Assembly: GCF_024323335.1 (NCBI RefSeq)
Contig: NC_066585.1
Location: forward strand, 182,980,294-183,044,293
Direction of reading: 5' to 3'
DNA from: Lathyrus oleraceus
Taxonomy: Eukaryota > Streptophyta > Magnoliopsida > Fabales > Fabaceae
Length of the DNA stretch: 64,000 bases
The notes beneath the pieces were generated by a model. That model was not told where the DNA came from. It saw only the letters and a list, made by a program, of their open reading frames with translations, and did not search any database. Below, piece by piece: positions 33,074-47,705 of this stretch (positions within the stretch are counted from its first letter, which is position 1; each line of letters starts with the position of its first letter). The translations under genes were made by a program, and so were the position numbers.

Positions 33074-34259
33074 AAGAGTTTCGTGGATACCAAACACATG
33101 TGTCCGTGATACTCATACCAGTACTAGAAAACCCTCATGAAGACCCAAGCATTTAGGTGAAGCTGCAATGGGAGGATGTGAAGATGATCCAACGCTTCTT
33201 TTTCAAAGGCAGTCAACAGAAGTCGAACATCCAACTTCTGAAAAATGCAGTCGTAGAAGAGAATAGAACACCATTCGTACTCGCAGCACATCGACTTGTC
33301 AGCAGGGATTACGGATATTCCCATTCAGAGGGAAACCTTACCTCGAAGGAGGCAACAACCACTTTAGCTTCTTTAGTGTAGGTGGAGGGTGTATCCAGAT
33401 ATTATGGGTCTACCTATGGGTAATCTTTCACGTTTGTCGTCCCCTTCAGATCTTTCAATAGTTGAATCTTGTGTCCGTTGAAAACAATGTACACTTTTAT
33501 GATCTCTACCTTTCATTACAAGCATCTTGAATTTTAAGATCTAACAAAGTAGATTTTCCTAGTGATATAAAATTTAGTATAGAACTTACATTTTTTTATT
33601 GGATAATGAGTTACATTAAATTCATCCATCAACTTCTAAAGCACTGTGTTATAGACGAATTCCAACCGATAAACTTATTGAAACACCCACATTCAAATCA
33701 ACTATTGTTTTTATCTAATGGAAAAAAATTCTTCTTAACAATAAGTCGAATATCTATTTTATTTTAATAAAAAATTATTTTTATTTAAGAGATAAAAAAT
33801 TTATTTTTAAATGTTAATTTATTTTTCCTTTCTCTATCTCACAAGTCCCTTTTTTTCTTCTTTTTATATCGTTATTTAATACAAATTGAGATTATATAAT
33901 TATTATTTATCTTACAATTAAATAAATCATTTAAAATTTAAATATGTATTTAAATACATTTCATACTATATCAAATAAATTTACCCGAACGCGGATATTC
34001 AACTGGTAAATCGTATTACAATAACACAAAGTGAATACACACACTTGTTAGCTTCTAGAAATGTCTACAAACTCAATTCTAATAGAAAATTTACTTGTAC
34101 TCATAAGTCAATTCCACCTGATAACTTTATTTAAATGGCCACTTAATCTAATTAATCATTTTACAATATTTGTTTCTTAAGAAATTTTTGAAAGGTCTAT
34201 AAACTCATTTCTAAAAGAAACTTACAAAGCAAAAATTACATATTTGATTAAGGTAATTT
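33074..34259. other. gene-free spacer downstream of the receptor kinase
   Basis: AT-rich with no homology I recognise. A 74-codon frame at 33157-33381 has no recognisable domain. The last about 200 bp before 34260 would hold the kinase 3' UTR (minus strand). No clear polyadenylation hexamer was fixed. Confidence 0.4.
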
Positions 34260-37573
<3,314 letters not shown>

Positions 37574-37600
37574 TGAGTTGCTCTTACACAACCCTGTTGC

Positions 37601-37610
37601 ATTTAATATA
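37601..37610 (-). promoter_or_regulatory. TATA box candidate of the receptor kinase
   Basis: TATATTAAAT on the minus strand. Initiation about 30 nt downstream would fall near 37575, leaving almost no leader for a 37573 start and about 40 nt for a 37534 start. Confidence 0.45.
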
Positions 37611-37639
37611 GAGAAAATTGAAATAGTAAAACTGACCAT

Positions 37640-38214
37640 TTAACTATTCAACGATACATAGTCATTCCTCATTAGTGACGTGATTTTTATTACATTTTCC
37701 ACAAAACTATAGTGGAAAAGTAAAATGAATGAAGAAAATAAACAAGTAGGCAGGGTGGTTTTCATACATGCAAGTGGCTAAGGAACAGTCTCTTACTTGT
37801 TGTACACGGCATAACGATGGAAACATGTGTGTCATGCGGCACTGCGCAGGTCTCCAACTCGGCGAGTGAAGAACCGAACAGACCAAGAGGGCATGCTTAT
37901 GATTGGAGTCGATAATACCTTTACAAAATTTAAAAATATTACTCATAATTTCATTCATTTGTTTTTTTTTTCTTCTTAATTTTATACTTTATCATACAAT
38001 TTAAACCTCACAATTTTATCTCATTAATTTTCATTTAATAATATCTTTTATTCAAATTTTTTTTGAGAATTTTTTTATTCAATTTTTTTCTCATAGTTTT
38101 AACCATGGTAATTAAAACTTGATTGAATCGGAAGGTTCAATCCATCGAACAGGGAACCGGAACCATTATCGATCTATTTGAATTCTAACAGAATTGAAAT
38201 TTAAATCGGAAAAT
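37640..38214. other. upstream region of the receptor kinase
   Basis: No gene. It should contain the kinase promoter. 37960-38110 is T-rich low-complexity sequence, and the following 100 bp up to MULE C is unassigned. Confidence 0.4.
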
Positions 38215-38490
38215 GATTTTTTTAAAATAATCTAGTTTTTAAATTAAAATTCTAAAATAACCATTATTTAAAAATATTTACCAAAATAATCACTTTTCCA
38301 AAAACATCTAACATAGGCGTCAAGTGCATTGGCGCATCCAATGAAAATGTTATTCATTAGCACCACATGCACTGGCGCATCCATGGTCATGGCGCCACTA
38401 GGAGTGACGCATGCATGTGTAGGCGTCACATGCAATGGCGCATGCATAGTCCACTCTATGTGTGCGCCAATGTATGTGGCTACTGCTCCA
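38215..38490 (+). repeat. left TIR of MULE C (partner outside window)
   Basis: Identified by similarity of plan to MULE B's left TIR and by the CTATAAATAC TATA box at about 38498-38507 just inside it. The inverted partner cannot be seen here, so the outer edge is approximate. Confidence 0.6.
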
Positions 38491-38610
38491 GCTCCATCTA
38501 TAAATACATAGCATCACCCTCCCATAACTTTTCAGACATCTTCTTACTATCTCATTCCATTTTCCTTCATTCTCCTTCCATTTTTCTTTTAAATATCTTC
38601 ATATTCATAC

Positions 38611-38903
38611 TTGTGTCCTTATATTCACAAGAGAAATGCCGATTTAATTTTTTCAGTAGTGCAATCTCCGACGAAGATCCGACTTTGGAATGTAGATGCG
38701 TTCGAACATCTTAATAGGAACTTGGACCATTGGTTAGATGGAGAAATTGCAGATGGTGAAAGGATCAGAAGAATTCAATGACTTGATATGACGTTCAATC
38801 AAAATGGAGAAGTTCGTTTTCGGTCATTGTTAAAACTGACAGAGACGTTCACATGATGATGTATAGTTCTCACAAAATTATTTTGATGGTTGTAATCGCA
38901 TAG
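38611..38903 (+). pseudogene. conserved small MULE ORF, MULE C copy (unknown function)
   Basis: Aligns with MULE B's copy from codon 1, which here is TTG instead of ATG (38611). RNADLIFSVVQSPTKIRLWN, FEHLNRNLDHWLDGEI and GERIRRIQ follow, then a TGA shared with MULE B, FNQNGEV, a one-base frameshift, and VKTDRDVHMMM to an end VVIA at 38903. It is tail-to-tail with the transposase, about 120 bp away. Three alignable copies in one window support a real ancestral gene. Confidence 0.58.
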
Positions 38904-39024
38904 TTATGTTGTTTATGTGTTGTATTTATTTGTGATGTTATTTTATTTGTTGTAGTTGCTTGTGTTGTTACTTATATGTTGTATTTGTTCTGCTTATCAT
39001 ATGAAATGGATGTTGTTATGCTTG

Positions 39025-40313
39025 GTCTAACACTAAGACAATTTGTACGATTATGACCGAGCTAGCGACATGAACTACATAATCTAACTATTGTGTTCGT
39101 CGTATCCATTTAGGTTCGAATATGGGTGATGTTTAGACGATCCTTTTTCTTTCTTCACATTATTTCATTGTGCTAGAGAATGTCTCATTGATATGCAGGT
39201 CAGTAATCCTCTTTTGCTACCACCGAAAAGCTAATTTTGTAAACATTGCAAAGGTTTATGACTTTGTAAACGTCAGATAGTAAGTTGAAAGGATCATGTC
39301 GAACCTTTGAACATGCCATTATGACATGGGAGCGGGGCATACGAAAGGCTTGAAACTTTCCGCAGTCGCATCAACATCTATCTAGTTCCAATCGATAGTG
39401 TTTCCTCGGCATGCCTTCATTGTGATTCATTGACTCAGCAACATTGTACCAATCTTTAGTACGGTCAAACACCGTGACCACATGTGTGTTAGCTTTGGCA
39501 GCTTCCTCTTTAATGAATTTCATTGAAGCATCACTGAACAATTGCCCAGATTATAACACTGAACTCCATTTGGAACGTATGATCTCAAATAACCCCTCTA
39601 GCCTAAAATATGTTGATTGCACTAAAGCGGTTATCAGTAGGTTTCATATGCCTTTGAAGACAGAGTTCATTGATTCCACAAGATTTATTGTCATGTGGCC
39701 CCATCGTTGACCGTTGTCGTATGCCCTAATCCATTTCTCCAATGGAATATTATCGATCCACCTTACTGCATTTGCGTTTGACAATTTGATATCTTCGTGG
39801 TAGTGTTTAAAAGAAGGTTCTATTAATGCATACCCTGCATTGACAACCTTCTTCCGCAACGTTTTGTCTTTGATCTCCCGCATAAAATTTTGAGCGATAT
39901 GTCTAATGCAGTAGACATGCATCGAAGGAGGATCCTGTTAGCCATTATCAATGTTTTTATAGGCACTCACAATTGATGGGTGTTTGTCTGAGATCAAACA
40001 TAAGTTAGGCTGAAGACCAGCGTGCAATCAGAGATTTTTTAGGAAAAAGCTTCATCCCCCAACAGTCTCCTCTTTAACTAGTGCAAAGGCGATTGAAAGA
40101 ATGTTGTTGTTGTCATTGTGCCACTGCCATCAGTAGCGTTCCTTTATATTTCCCGTACAACCATGTACCATCAATTTGTATAATAGGTTTACAGAAATAA
40201 AAACCTTTGATGCATGGTTGATACGTCCAGAAAAGTCGGTGGAATATGCCATTACCACTAACACAAGTCCCGTCTGGGGTATACGCCGACAACGTTTCCA
40301 AATTGAAAATAGT
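39025..40313 (-). pseudogene. MULE transposase of MULE C, truncated by the LTR insertion
   Basis: Leftward from 40313: TLSAYTPDGTCVSGNGIFHR, FWTYQPCIKGFYF, IQIDGTWLYGKYKGTLLMA (first catalytic Asp), then after frame changes CIRHIAQNFMREIKDKTL and GHMTINLVESMNSVFKGI (39922-39644). A decayed SWIM region follows, with remnants of the terminal knuckle near 39040. It is closely related to MULE B's transposase and keeps the Trp codon lost in B (RLFW). The Ogre-type element splits the gene. Confidence 0.82.
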
Positions 40314-40806
40314 TGTCGCATCACGCGAAAAACCGGCGGGAGAACAAGAACAACAGAGCCGCCACCGTGCGTTATTTATCCCAAAAGAGGGAAAGGAAAC
40401 GCTCAGAGTAAACCTGGGAAAAGACATGGTCTCGCGACCAAAGAGAATGGGATCGGGAGTCGGTTATGCGAAGGGAAGGTATTAGCACCCCTACGCATCC
40501 GTCGTACTCGACGGGATCCACGCACAATAGGAAGGAAAAATGGTTGCTAAAACACTGCTCAAACACACACACACACACTGGCTGAAAGAGACAAAAGAAA
40601 CTGACTGAAACTGACTCGGCAGGATATCGCATCCTGGGCCTACTTAGTCTATCAGGCATAGACATCAGAGTCGAAGTAGTTCGGACTGGGGAAACGACAC
40701 ATGCTCGCTAGGATATCGCATCCTATGCATACGTATCTTCTCGGACGAGAGAAGAATCAGAGCATTCGTAGCTCGGCTAACACGCACGCAAACAAACACA
40801 GGCAAA

Positions 40807-41065
40807 GGCAAACGTGGAGCCTGAATGCCAATCGATGGACTTACATCAGCATCCGAACCAAAACACACACAAGAAGGCAAACGTGGAGCCTGAATGCCAA
40901 TCACTGGACTTACATCAGCATCCGAACCAAACACACACAAGAAGGCAAACGTGGAGCCTGAATGCCAATCACTGGACTTACATCAGCATCCGAACCAAAC
41001 ACACGCACACTGGAACCCAAATGCCACTCGATGGACTTACATCAGCTTCCAAGCACACAACAAGA
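40807..41065 (-). repeat. 66-68-bp tandem repeats in the Ogre LTR
   Basis: Three full units and one diverged unit of a repeat containing GAGCCTGAATGCCAATC and GGACTTACATCAGC. The same array is at about 58106-58363 in the other LTR. Confidence 0.85.
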
Positions 41066-41271
41066 CAAAACAAAGACACGGGCGCCCGGAGAGATCTGCT
41101 CATCTCCTGCCTACGTACCTCATCTGGTATGAGGATCAGGGTGACGTAGTTCCCCTACAGAGGGATAAAGGACCAGCCTAACCAGATAACAGAGGGAGAC
41201 ACCACACTAGGGAGACTACGACTCGAGCCTAGATGTTGTCATGCAAATCATCCCTAAGTTAAGGTTTCTAG

Positions 41272-41432
41272 CTAACTTGCACAGGAAGCAAGCCTATCCT
41301 AAACATGACTCGCACAGGAAGCAAGCCACACACACACTTAACTTGCACAGGAAGCAAGCCAAGCAAAACCTAACTTGCACAGGAAGCAAGTCTAAACTAA
41401 CCCTAACTTGCACAGGAAGCAAGTCAAACAAA
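41272..41432 (-). repeat. TTGCACAGGAAGCAAG repeats in the Ogre LTR
   Basis: Five units of about 30-36 bp, each with CACAGGAAGCAAG, imperfectly spaced. Repeated at about 58571-58731. Confidence 0.85.
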
Positions 41433-44400
41433 CATACAAGCACAGATAGCACACACTATACACAAGCAAGTGGCTCAAACAAGGGTTAGGTTTTAGTCGA
41501 GGGGTCATATCAACCTCAACAAACAAACCTCTGGAACTGGGTGAATGTGCTCTTAACCTTGCCATTGAGGGGCTAAGGTGAAGCAGATGAAGGGTGAGTG
41601 AAGATGAGACTTCACAGCTCTTATCCCTGGCCTGGGAGAGCTTAAGACAAGAATGTGTGGGTTCAGAAAGTGGGAACCCTTCTACACATTTAAAACTGAC
41701 TCAACTGTACAATTGTACAAGATCTTGGGTTTGTATCTGCAATGCATCAACACAGTGGTGTGAGCAAAGCAGATGACACACAGAATAGCAGGGGATAGAT
41801 TGCATATCCCTTGGGTTCTGCCAATTGCCTCTTCACTTAGGAGGTCTTTGACTCTATACAAGGACAAATGTAAACAGTCACAAACATTGCCTCTTAAGGA
41901 GGACTTCAGACAATTGCCTGGCCAAGTAACAGGCCAGGTCTTCCAGACTACATGAAGATTAGAAATATACCTCAATGCAAATTGCTTATACAAGCAAAGC
42001 AAAGCAAAAGTTCACAAGGAACTGAGCAACTAAAAGCACCTGAAATAGTCAAGCAGACATTAGTATACAACTTCAAACAAAGCAAAAGGAAACAGACATT
42101 AACAGTTAATCAGAAGCAAATGAGTGTGCAAGGCACAAGGCTTAAGGCTTGAGAGCCAAGCCACCTACAAAACAAACAAGTTAGACAATGATATTTAAGT
42201 AAGCTCAATCAAAAGAAATGGTCTCATTGGTCATTTGTTGGTCAACCTGAAAACACAAGCTCAAAAGTGAGTAACAGGACCACTAGGGCAAGCCTAGGGT
42301 CAAAAGAGAATGAAAAAGTTAAAACAGCAAAGGGCAAGCATTCAAAATCATGTTTAATCAATCAAGAAACAAATCCAATTGGTTTCATGTTCATATCATG
42401 CATCATCATCATTTCATAAACAAAAGAAGTCAAAGCATGGCAAATGAGAGCTCATAGAAGTCAACAGCAAGACTTAACTCAAAAGCAATCTTAAACATTT
42501 CTAAAAATCACCAAATAAATCATGACCAATCACAACCCACAGCATGGTAAGCATGTCAAATTTCATCTCATTTGGACAAGTGGAAGGCAGCCAATGAAAA
42601 TCAGAAAGTCAAAGCAATTTTGAACATGCTCAATGAAGTCAACCAAACATGCATCAACTTAGAAAAATCATAAATCAGAGATGGTGTATGATAAATGAAT
42701 GGGACTAAAACCATGGCAAAGATGAGGGTGTCTAGTTATCTCATGTAAAATTTCATGTCCATCTAGTAAAGTATGAGAATTTCAAAAATGAAATGGGAAC
42801 ATGTGTCACAAAAAGTCAACATATGACTAAACAGGGGAGAAAATCTCAAACAATTAGGAAATGCCACAAATAATTCCAAGAAAATTCACATGTAAACTAG
42901 ACATCCAAGAGTACATTCATGCAAAAATTCAAACCAATTTGAGTTCAAGAAGCATGGTAATGAAAATCATGAAGTTGGACATCAATGGTGTGACACAAAT
43001 TGTCACACCCTAATTCAAAAAATCATAACTCACAATCCAGATAAGATAAATTCACAAACTCTACACCAAAATCACCATGAATGTGTCTAGTTTAAGCACA
43101 AAAAATTTGGGAGCCATTGGATAAAGTATCATCATTTCACAAATGTTTTGGCAAAGTGTACAAAATATGCATACATGTCACAAACCCTCATACCAATTAA
43201 AATCCACTCATCAAAAAAATCTGGAAAAATCATGATAAAAAACTAGAGATTCAGATGAACACAATGCAAAAATTCCCATGAAATTTGGATTTGAAATGAA
43301 GATGTTATGATTTTTGTAAGATGGAGCAATCAAATGAAATAAATAAATAAAACAACATTATTCAATGAGACATGGGGTCCGGGAATGGCAAACTTGTAAT
43401 TTCCTGGACCTTTTAATGAAACGCGGCGTTGCGTTTACAGGCGTGGCGAGATGCTAGTGGTCCATGCTAATCCAACAGAACAAAAATCATGCAGTAACGT
43501 ACAAACAAAATCTGGAAAAATGGTTTTAGGGTTTCCAATGAACAGTATGAAGCTTCATCATCTTCCCAATTCGATTCAAAAGAAAAATTCCAGAAATCAA
43601 AATTAATCATACCAAAATGATCAGCAAGCTTCACTCATGCATAATCCATCATCCATTTTCGTTAAAACAAGCCAGGCATTCGGAGCCGAGTAAAAACATA
43701 TTTCATCATCAAACTTTAAAACAGCATAACTCCTAAACTACTTAACCAAATCAAATGATTCAAAGCTTAACGTGCTCAGGGACAAGAGATCTACAAAGTA
43801 CATATCATGGTTTTGGAAAAAATGAGGGTCAAAAATTTACCAAAAATTTGAAGAAAAGCTGTGGTGCAGTTGTTGTTTGATGGTAAATGCTTGAAACAGA
43901 TGTGCCAATAGCTTCCCAAAGATGGATGGTTGAAGGATTTTGGTTCAGCAACTCTTGAAATGGCTTAACCCGAGTTCTGCCATGGATGATGTGTGAAGAA
44001 AAACAGTTGGATAAAAGCTCCTTCCAGCTGGAGAAGGATGGTTGCAAAGTGTTCACAAGGTTGCTTGAATGATGGAAAAACAATGGCCTGCTCGAGTTCT
44101 TTGGAGTTTTTTTTTGACAGATTTTGGCAAAATGCAAAAATGAAGTTTTAGAGAATGAGTGAAGTTTTTTGAGTTTTGAGGCAGCTGCTAGGGGTTTCAT
44201 TCAGCAGAAAAAATGATGTGTGTCTGCTGTTTTTGTGGTACTTGAATCAAGGTCCATGAAAATGTGGAGTAGAGTTGGTAAAAGTGTACTTTCTTTCCAA
44301 TTTTCAAGCAAGTTGGCATGGGTGTATGTACTGCACGAATTTGACTTTGTAACATGACCAAAACCACATTTCTGAACTATTTCAATTGGCCAAATGGTTT

Positions 44401-45436
44401 AAAAATGATTATTTTGAAAAGTCAAAATTCAACTCACTTGAAATTAATTAAGGCAAGTTCAAAAAGGCCATTTTGCATGGTGATGTTTTGGTGAATGAAA
44501 GTTACATTTTTGGAAAGAGGAGGTCAAATGTGACTTGTAGGAAAAAACCCCACCCAAATTGGCCAAATGGTTTGAGAGATATGGCCTTTTGAAGTTCAAG
44601 AATTTCTGAAAATGATTTGATCATATCTTGCCAACCATACATGGGAATTGAGTGTTCTTAAACTTTTTGGAAATGGGAGAACAAGATCTTCAACTTTCAT
44701 GTTGGGCAAAAATTCATTTGAAGCTTGTATCATGATGTAAGTTTGAGGATCAAGACTTTCCATTTTTGGTAAGTTTCAGTTACAGGTCCAGTTTCCATTT
44801 TTGGAAATTTCTGATCTGGCTTCAAATTCTTCTATGATGGTGTTTGACATGATATATGAGGACTATATGGACATGAATGAGACCTCTCAAACCAATTTCC
44901 ATCATCAAATCACTGATTAAATGGACAGTTGACCAACAGTTGACTTTTAGGGTTTCTGACTGACTGTGCATTGACTGATGACTTCTGAACATCCAATCCT
45001 TGACCAAAACACTTCAAATGGATCCCCAAGTCATGTGAACATGTTGGACCAACCCTAGGGCTTTGTCTCCTTGAGAATTGTGCTTGCTTGCTTGACTGAC
45101 TGATCTCCTGACCAGTTTGACCTAATTTCTTGATTGGCTTGCACTTGAGGCAAATGGGACAATGCAATGCTATGCAGTGGACCATGTTATGCTATGACCT
45201 AATATGAAAATGTATGTACAATGATAGGTGCAAATTTGAGGTGCTACAGCTGCCCCTATTCAATCAGCTGGGAACCCGAATGGATGAGAGCAACGGCTGT
45301 CAGACTTTCAGGGTAAACAGGGATTGAATACCAAGAACCGTAGAAATTTGCACTCTGCCGGATATGATACCAGGAGAACCACGTCATTTACTGATGACGC
45401 CTGCAATTGACAACTTCAGAAAGGCGAAACCATTTA

Positions 45437-46300
45437 CCGATGGTTAGAAACTGGAAACTTGATATTTACCGATATCAACTTCAGCAAGACCATCTACCGA
45501 TGGCTGCTGGGAAACAACTCTGATGTAAAAGGAAGCAAGACCATTTACCGATGGCGGCTTCAAAGGAACTTGACATTTACCGATATCAACTTCAACCCGA
45601 CCATTTACCGATGGCTACTGCAACTGGAGATCTGATATTTACCGATATCGAAGAAAACGGGGCCATTTACCGATGGCGGATAAAACTGGGCATTCAATAT
45701 TTACCGATATCGAAACATACAGGACCATTTACCGATGGCGTTTCCACTTGGGAAGGAACAAAATCTCTGTGGTGTAATCAGACAAGACGTTTACCGACGA
45801 CTTCTGGGGATCTTGATTTTATCAACAAGGAAACAAAGCATGACCAGACATTTACCGATGACTGGGATGAGACTCGACGTTTACCGACATCGAAAGATGA
45901 TGTTTACCGACATCCAAAAACGACCAGACATTTACCGATGACCGGGGAACACTCCACTAAGGGAAAAACAAATATTTGCAACCGGAAAACCAGATAGGAC
46001 ATTTACCGATGACTCTACTGGGAATCTCTAGCTGGGGATTATCAGACATTTACCGATGACTGCAGAAAAGACTCGATGTTTACTGACATCGAAAGATGAT
46101 GTTTACCGACATCAAAAAATGACCAGACATTTACCGATGACTGGGGTGAGACTCGATGTTTACCGACACCGAAACAATGGTGACCAGACATTTACCGATG
46201 ACTGGAGAGAAAACCCGATGTTTACAGACACCGAAACAATGGTGTTTACTGACACCAAACAAAGAAACACACGCGGGTGCTGGCATGACACTTACCGGTA
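45437..46300 (-). repeat. irregular TTTACCGAT(G/A) array in the Ogre LTR
   Basis: More than 25 copies of (C/A)(A/T)TTTACCGA(T/C), often alternating CCATTTACCGATGGC with ATATTTACCGATATC. Each is a short inverted repeat (CCAT...ATGG or ATAT...ATAT). The same array lies at about 62736-63599. Function unknown; possible protein-binding or RNA-structure array. Confidence 0.8.
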
Positions 46301-46701
46301 TCACAAGAACGACTTTTTAGATATGTCAAGGCAAGGTTGACCACTTGCTGGGGGTCTCACTGGGGAGAAACAAACTTTCTGTCACCATTGGGTGAGGAAA
46401 TGAACCTCTGTGGGGATATCAATCCTGAGTGCTGTCAAGAGCAACTGTAACAGACTTGCTGTGCTGATGTTGAATGAAATGATCCGCCTCTGCCGGGGAT
46501 ACGGTCTGGTGAGGTTAACACATGAATGCATATGTTTGAATTTTTCTATGGCGTAATGCTCCATATTGAATGGGAATGCTACGCAGTTTGAGGAGGCAAT
46601 GATCACTAAAAATGCAAAAAATGCAAAAATGATGAAAAACTCAGGCTGGGGAGCCAAAACTGATCGGGTACTCCAACTCTGCGGGGAGACACTGCCGGGA
46701 G

Positions 46702-47705
46702 AGCAACGACTTCTCACTCATGTTGGAGAATAGCACTGCTGCTGGGGGAAGGTAAACTCCGCTGGGGACATCCTTCAGTCCACAGATAGGATAAATGTTG
46801 GAGATAAATTTCAATGAACCTGCCTCACTCGGGGAGGAAATCGGCAATTACAGGCCTGCTGGGGATAGGCAATCCTTAGATCTGTTGGGGAATAGAAGGC
46901 ACTATCCACAGACGTCTTCGCAGGGGAACATAGCTCTGATAGCTTCCAAACTTGCTTGGGGAGAATATCTGCTTGAGGAAATGTCCTCACAGATGCCAAT
47001 CTGAAAAACAGCACAATAAAATGCCCCCAGGGGATACATGGACAAGATACGCTCAAGTGTCCTCAACATTCAAAAAGATTTTCAAATGTTTTGTCATCCT
47101 GCAAGCTATTGTTTAGCCTTCATGTTTTTATATGCAATGCTTATCAAAAATTCGGACAGTTTTGCAAACAAAACAGTAAAAAATAAAAACAAAAGAGTCA
47201 TTTATCTGAATAACGACTTTTATTGATTGAAAATGTGCCTGAAGAGGCAAATACATTGGGAGGCAATTCCTAGAAAGAGGTAATTGCGCACAAAAGGAAA
47301 ACTCTATCCTAATGGCAAGGTGAACACGACATCCACTATTTCCCAATTCTGTTATAACTCACAGATCATCAGTTTTCCTCCCAACTCCTTGCTTTCTGAG
47401 AAGAATGACTGGACGGATCACATTTTTCGAGATGGCAGACGACAAAGCTTGATGAAGTACAGACAACTCAGACTGTAGTCTTCGCTTTAATCCCTCTTTT
47501 GGCTGGATCGCCCTTTCGGGTTTTCAATCCACCGGGATACCCATTTTTGCCTAAGCCGCCCTTGCGGGTTTTCGACTTACCGGGTGTACAAATTCTTTTT
47601 CATTTTATCCCTAATTTTTGCCCGAACCTTTTCTTTCTGTTTTTTGGTTCGCCGGGATGCCCATTTTTGCCTGGACTCTTTTTTCTTTTTGTCCAGCGGG
47701 TCAAT
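46702..47705 (-). other. end of Ogre 3' LTR and 3' untranslated region
   Basis: Holds the undetermined LTR/internal boundary. Pyrimidine-rich plus-strand tracts that could be the polypurine tract on the minus strand are at about 47372-47382 and 47672-47689. Two diverged copies of a GCCGGGATGCCCATTTTTGCCT-like block occur at about 47535-47560 and 47650-47673. Confidence 0.5.

Larger units (their letters stand above)
38215..40313. mobile_element. MULE C, left part, cut by the Ogre-type element
   Basis: A TIR-like left end (about 38215-38490) has AAAATAATC / AAAATAACC motifs and repeated GGCG(C/T)C-type sites (GGCGTCAAGTGCATTGGCGC), resembling MULE B's TIR in layout. It is followed by the small ORF (plus) and the transposase (minus). 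The sequence stops at 40313 inside the transposase, where the LTR begins. The N-terminal transposase, any PMD gene and the right TIR should lie beyond the Ogre element, outside the window. Confidence 0.8.
40314..46701 (-). repeat. 3' LTR of the Ogre-type element (inner edge not fixed)
   Basis: Starts TGTCGCATCACGCG and matches 57617-64000 throughout. The match is cut only by the window end, so the LTR is at least 6.38 kb; its inner edge lies between 46702 and about 47700. Internal features are listed separately. Short frames inside occur identically in both LTRs and have no domain, so they are not called as genes. Confidence 0.92.

Noticed and set aside
32477..33116. Frames of 69-84 codons in the foldback element
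   Set aside because: They arise from the ACCGGAA...TTCCGGT hairpin units and show the unit periodicity, not protein features.
33157..33381. Possible small gene of 74 codons downstream of the receptor kinase
   Set aside because: No domain, no promoter or splice context, and an isolated frame of a length expected by chance.
38329..38714. Frames of 60 and 115 codons at the left end of MULE C
   Set aside because: The first reads TIR motifs. The second runs into the small-ORF region in the wrong frame; the conserved frame is the one starting at 38611.
40176..41489. Several open frames of 80-124 codons in the Ogre LTR, repeated at 57434-58788
   Set aside because: They are identical in both LTRs because the LTRs are nearly identical, fall on tandem repeats, overlap each other on both strands and contain no recognisable domain.
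45551..46340. Frames of 94-148 codons across the TTTACCGAT array (also at 62850-63639)
   Set aside because: The encoded repeats (FTDD, YRHR types) simply reflect the DNA array; there is no start context or domain, and both strands are open because of the repeat.
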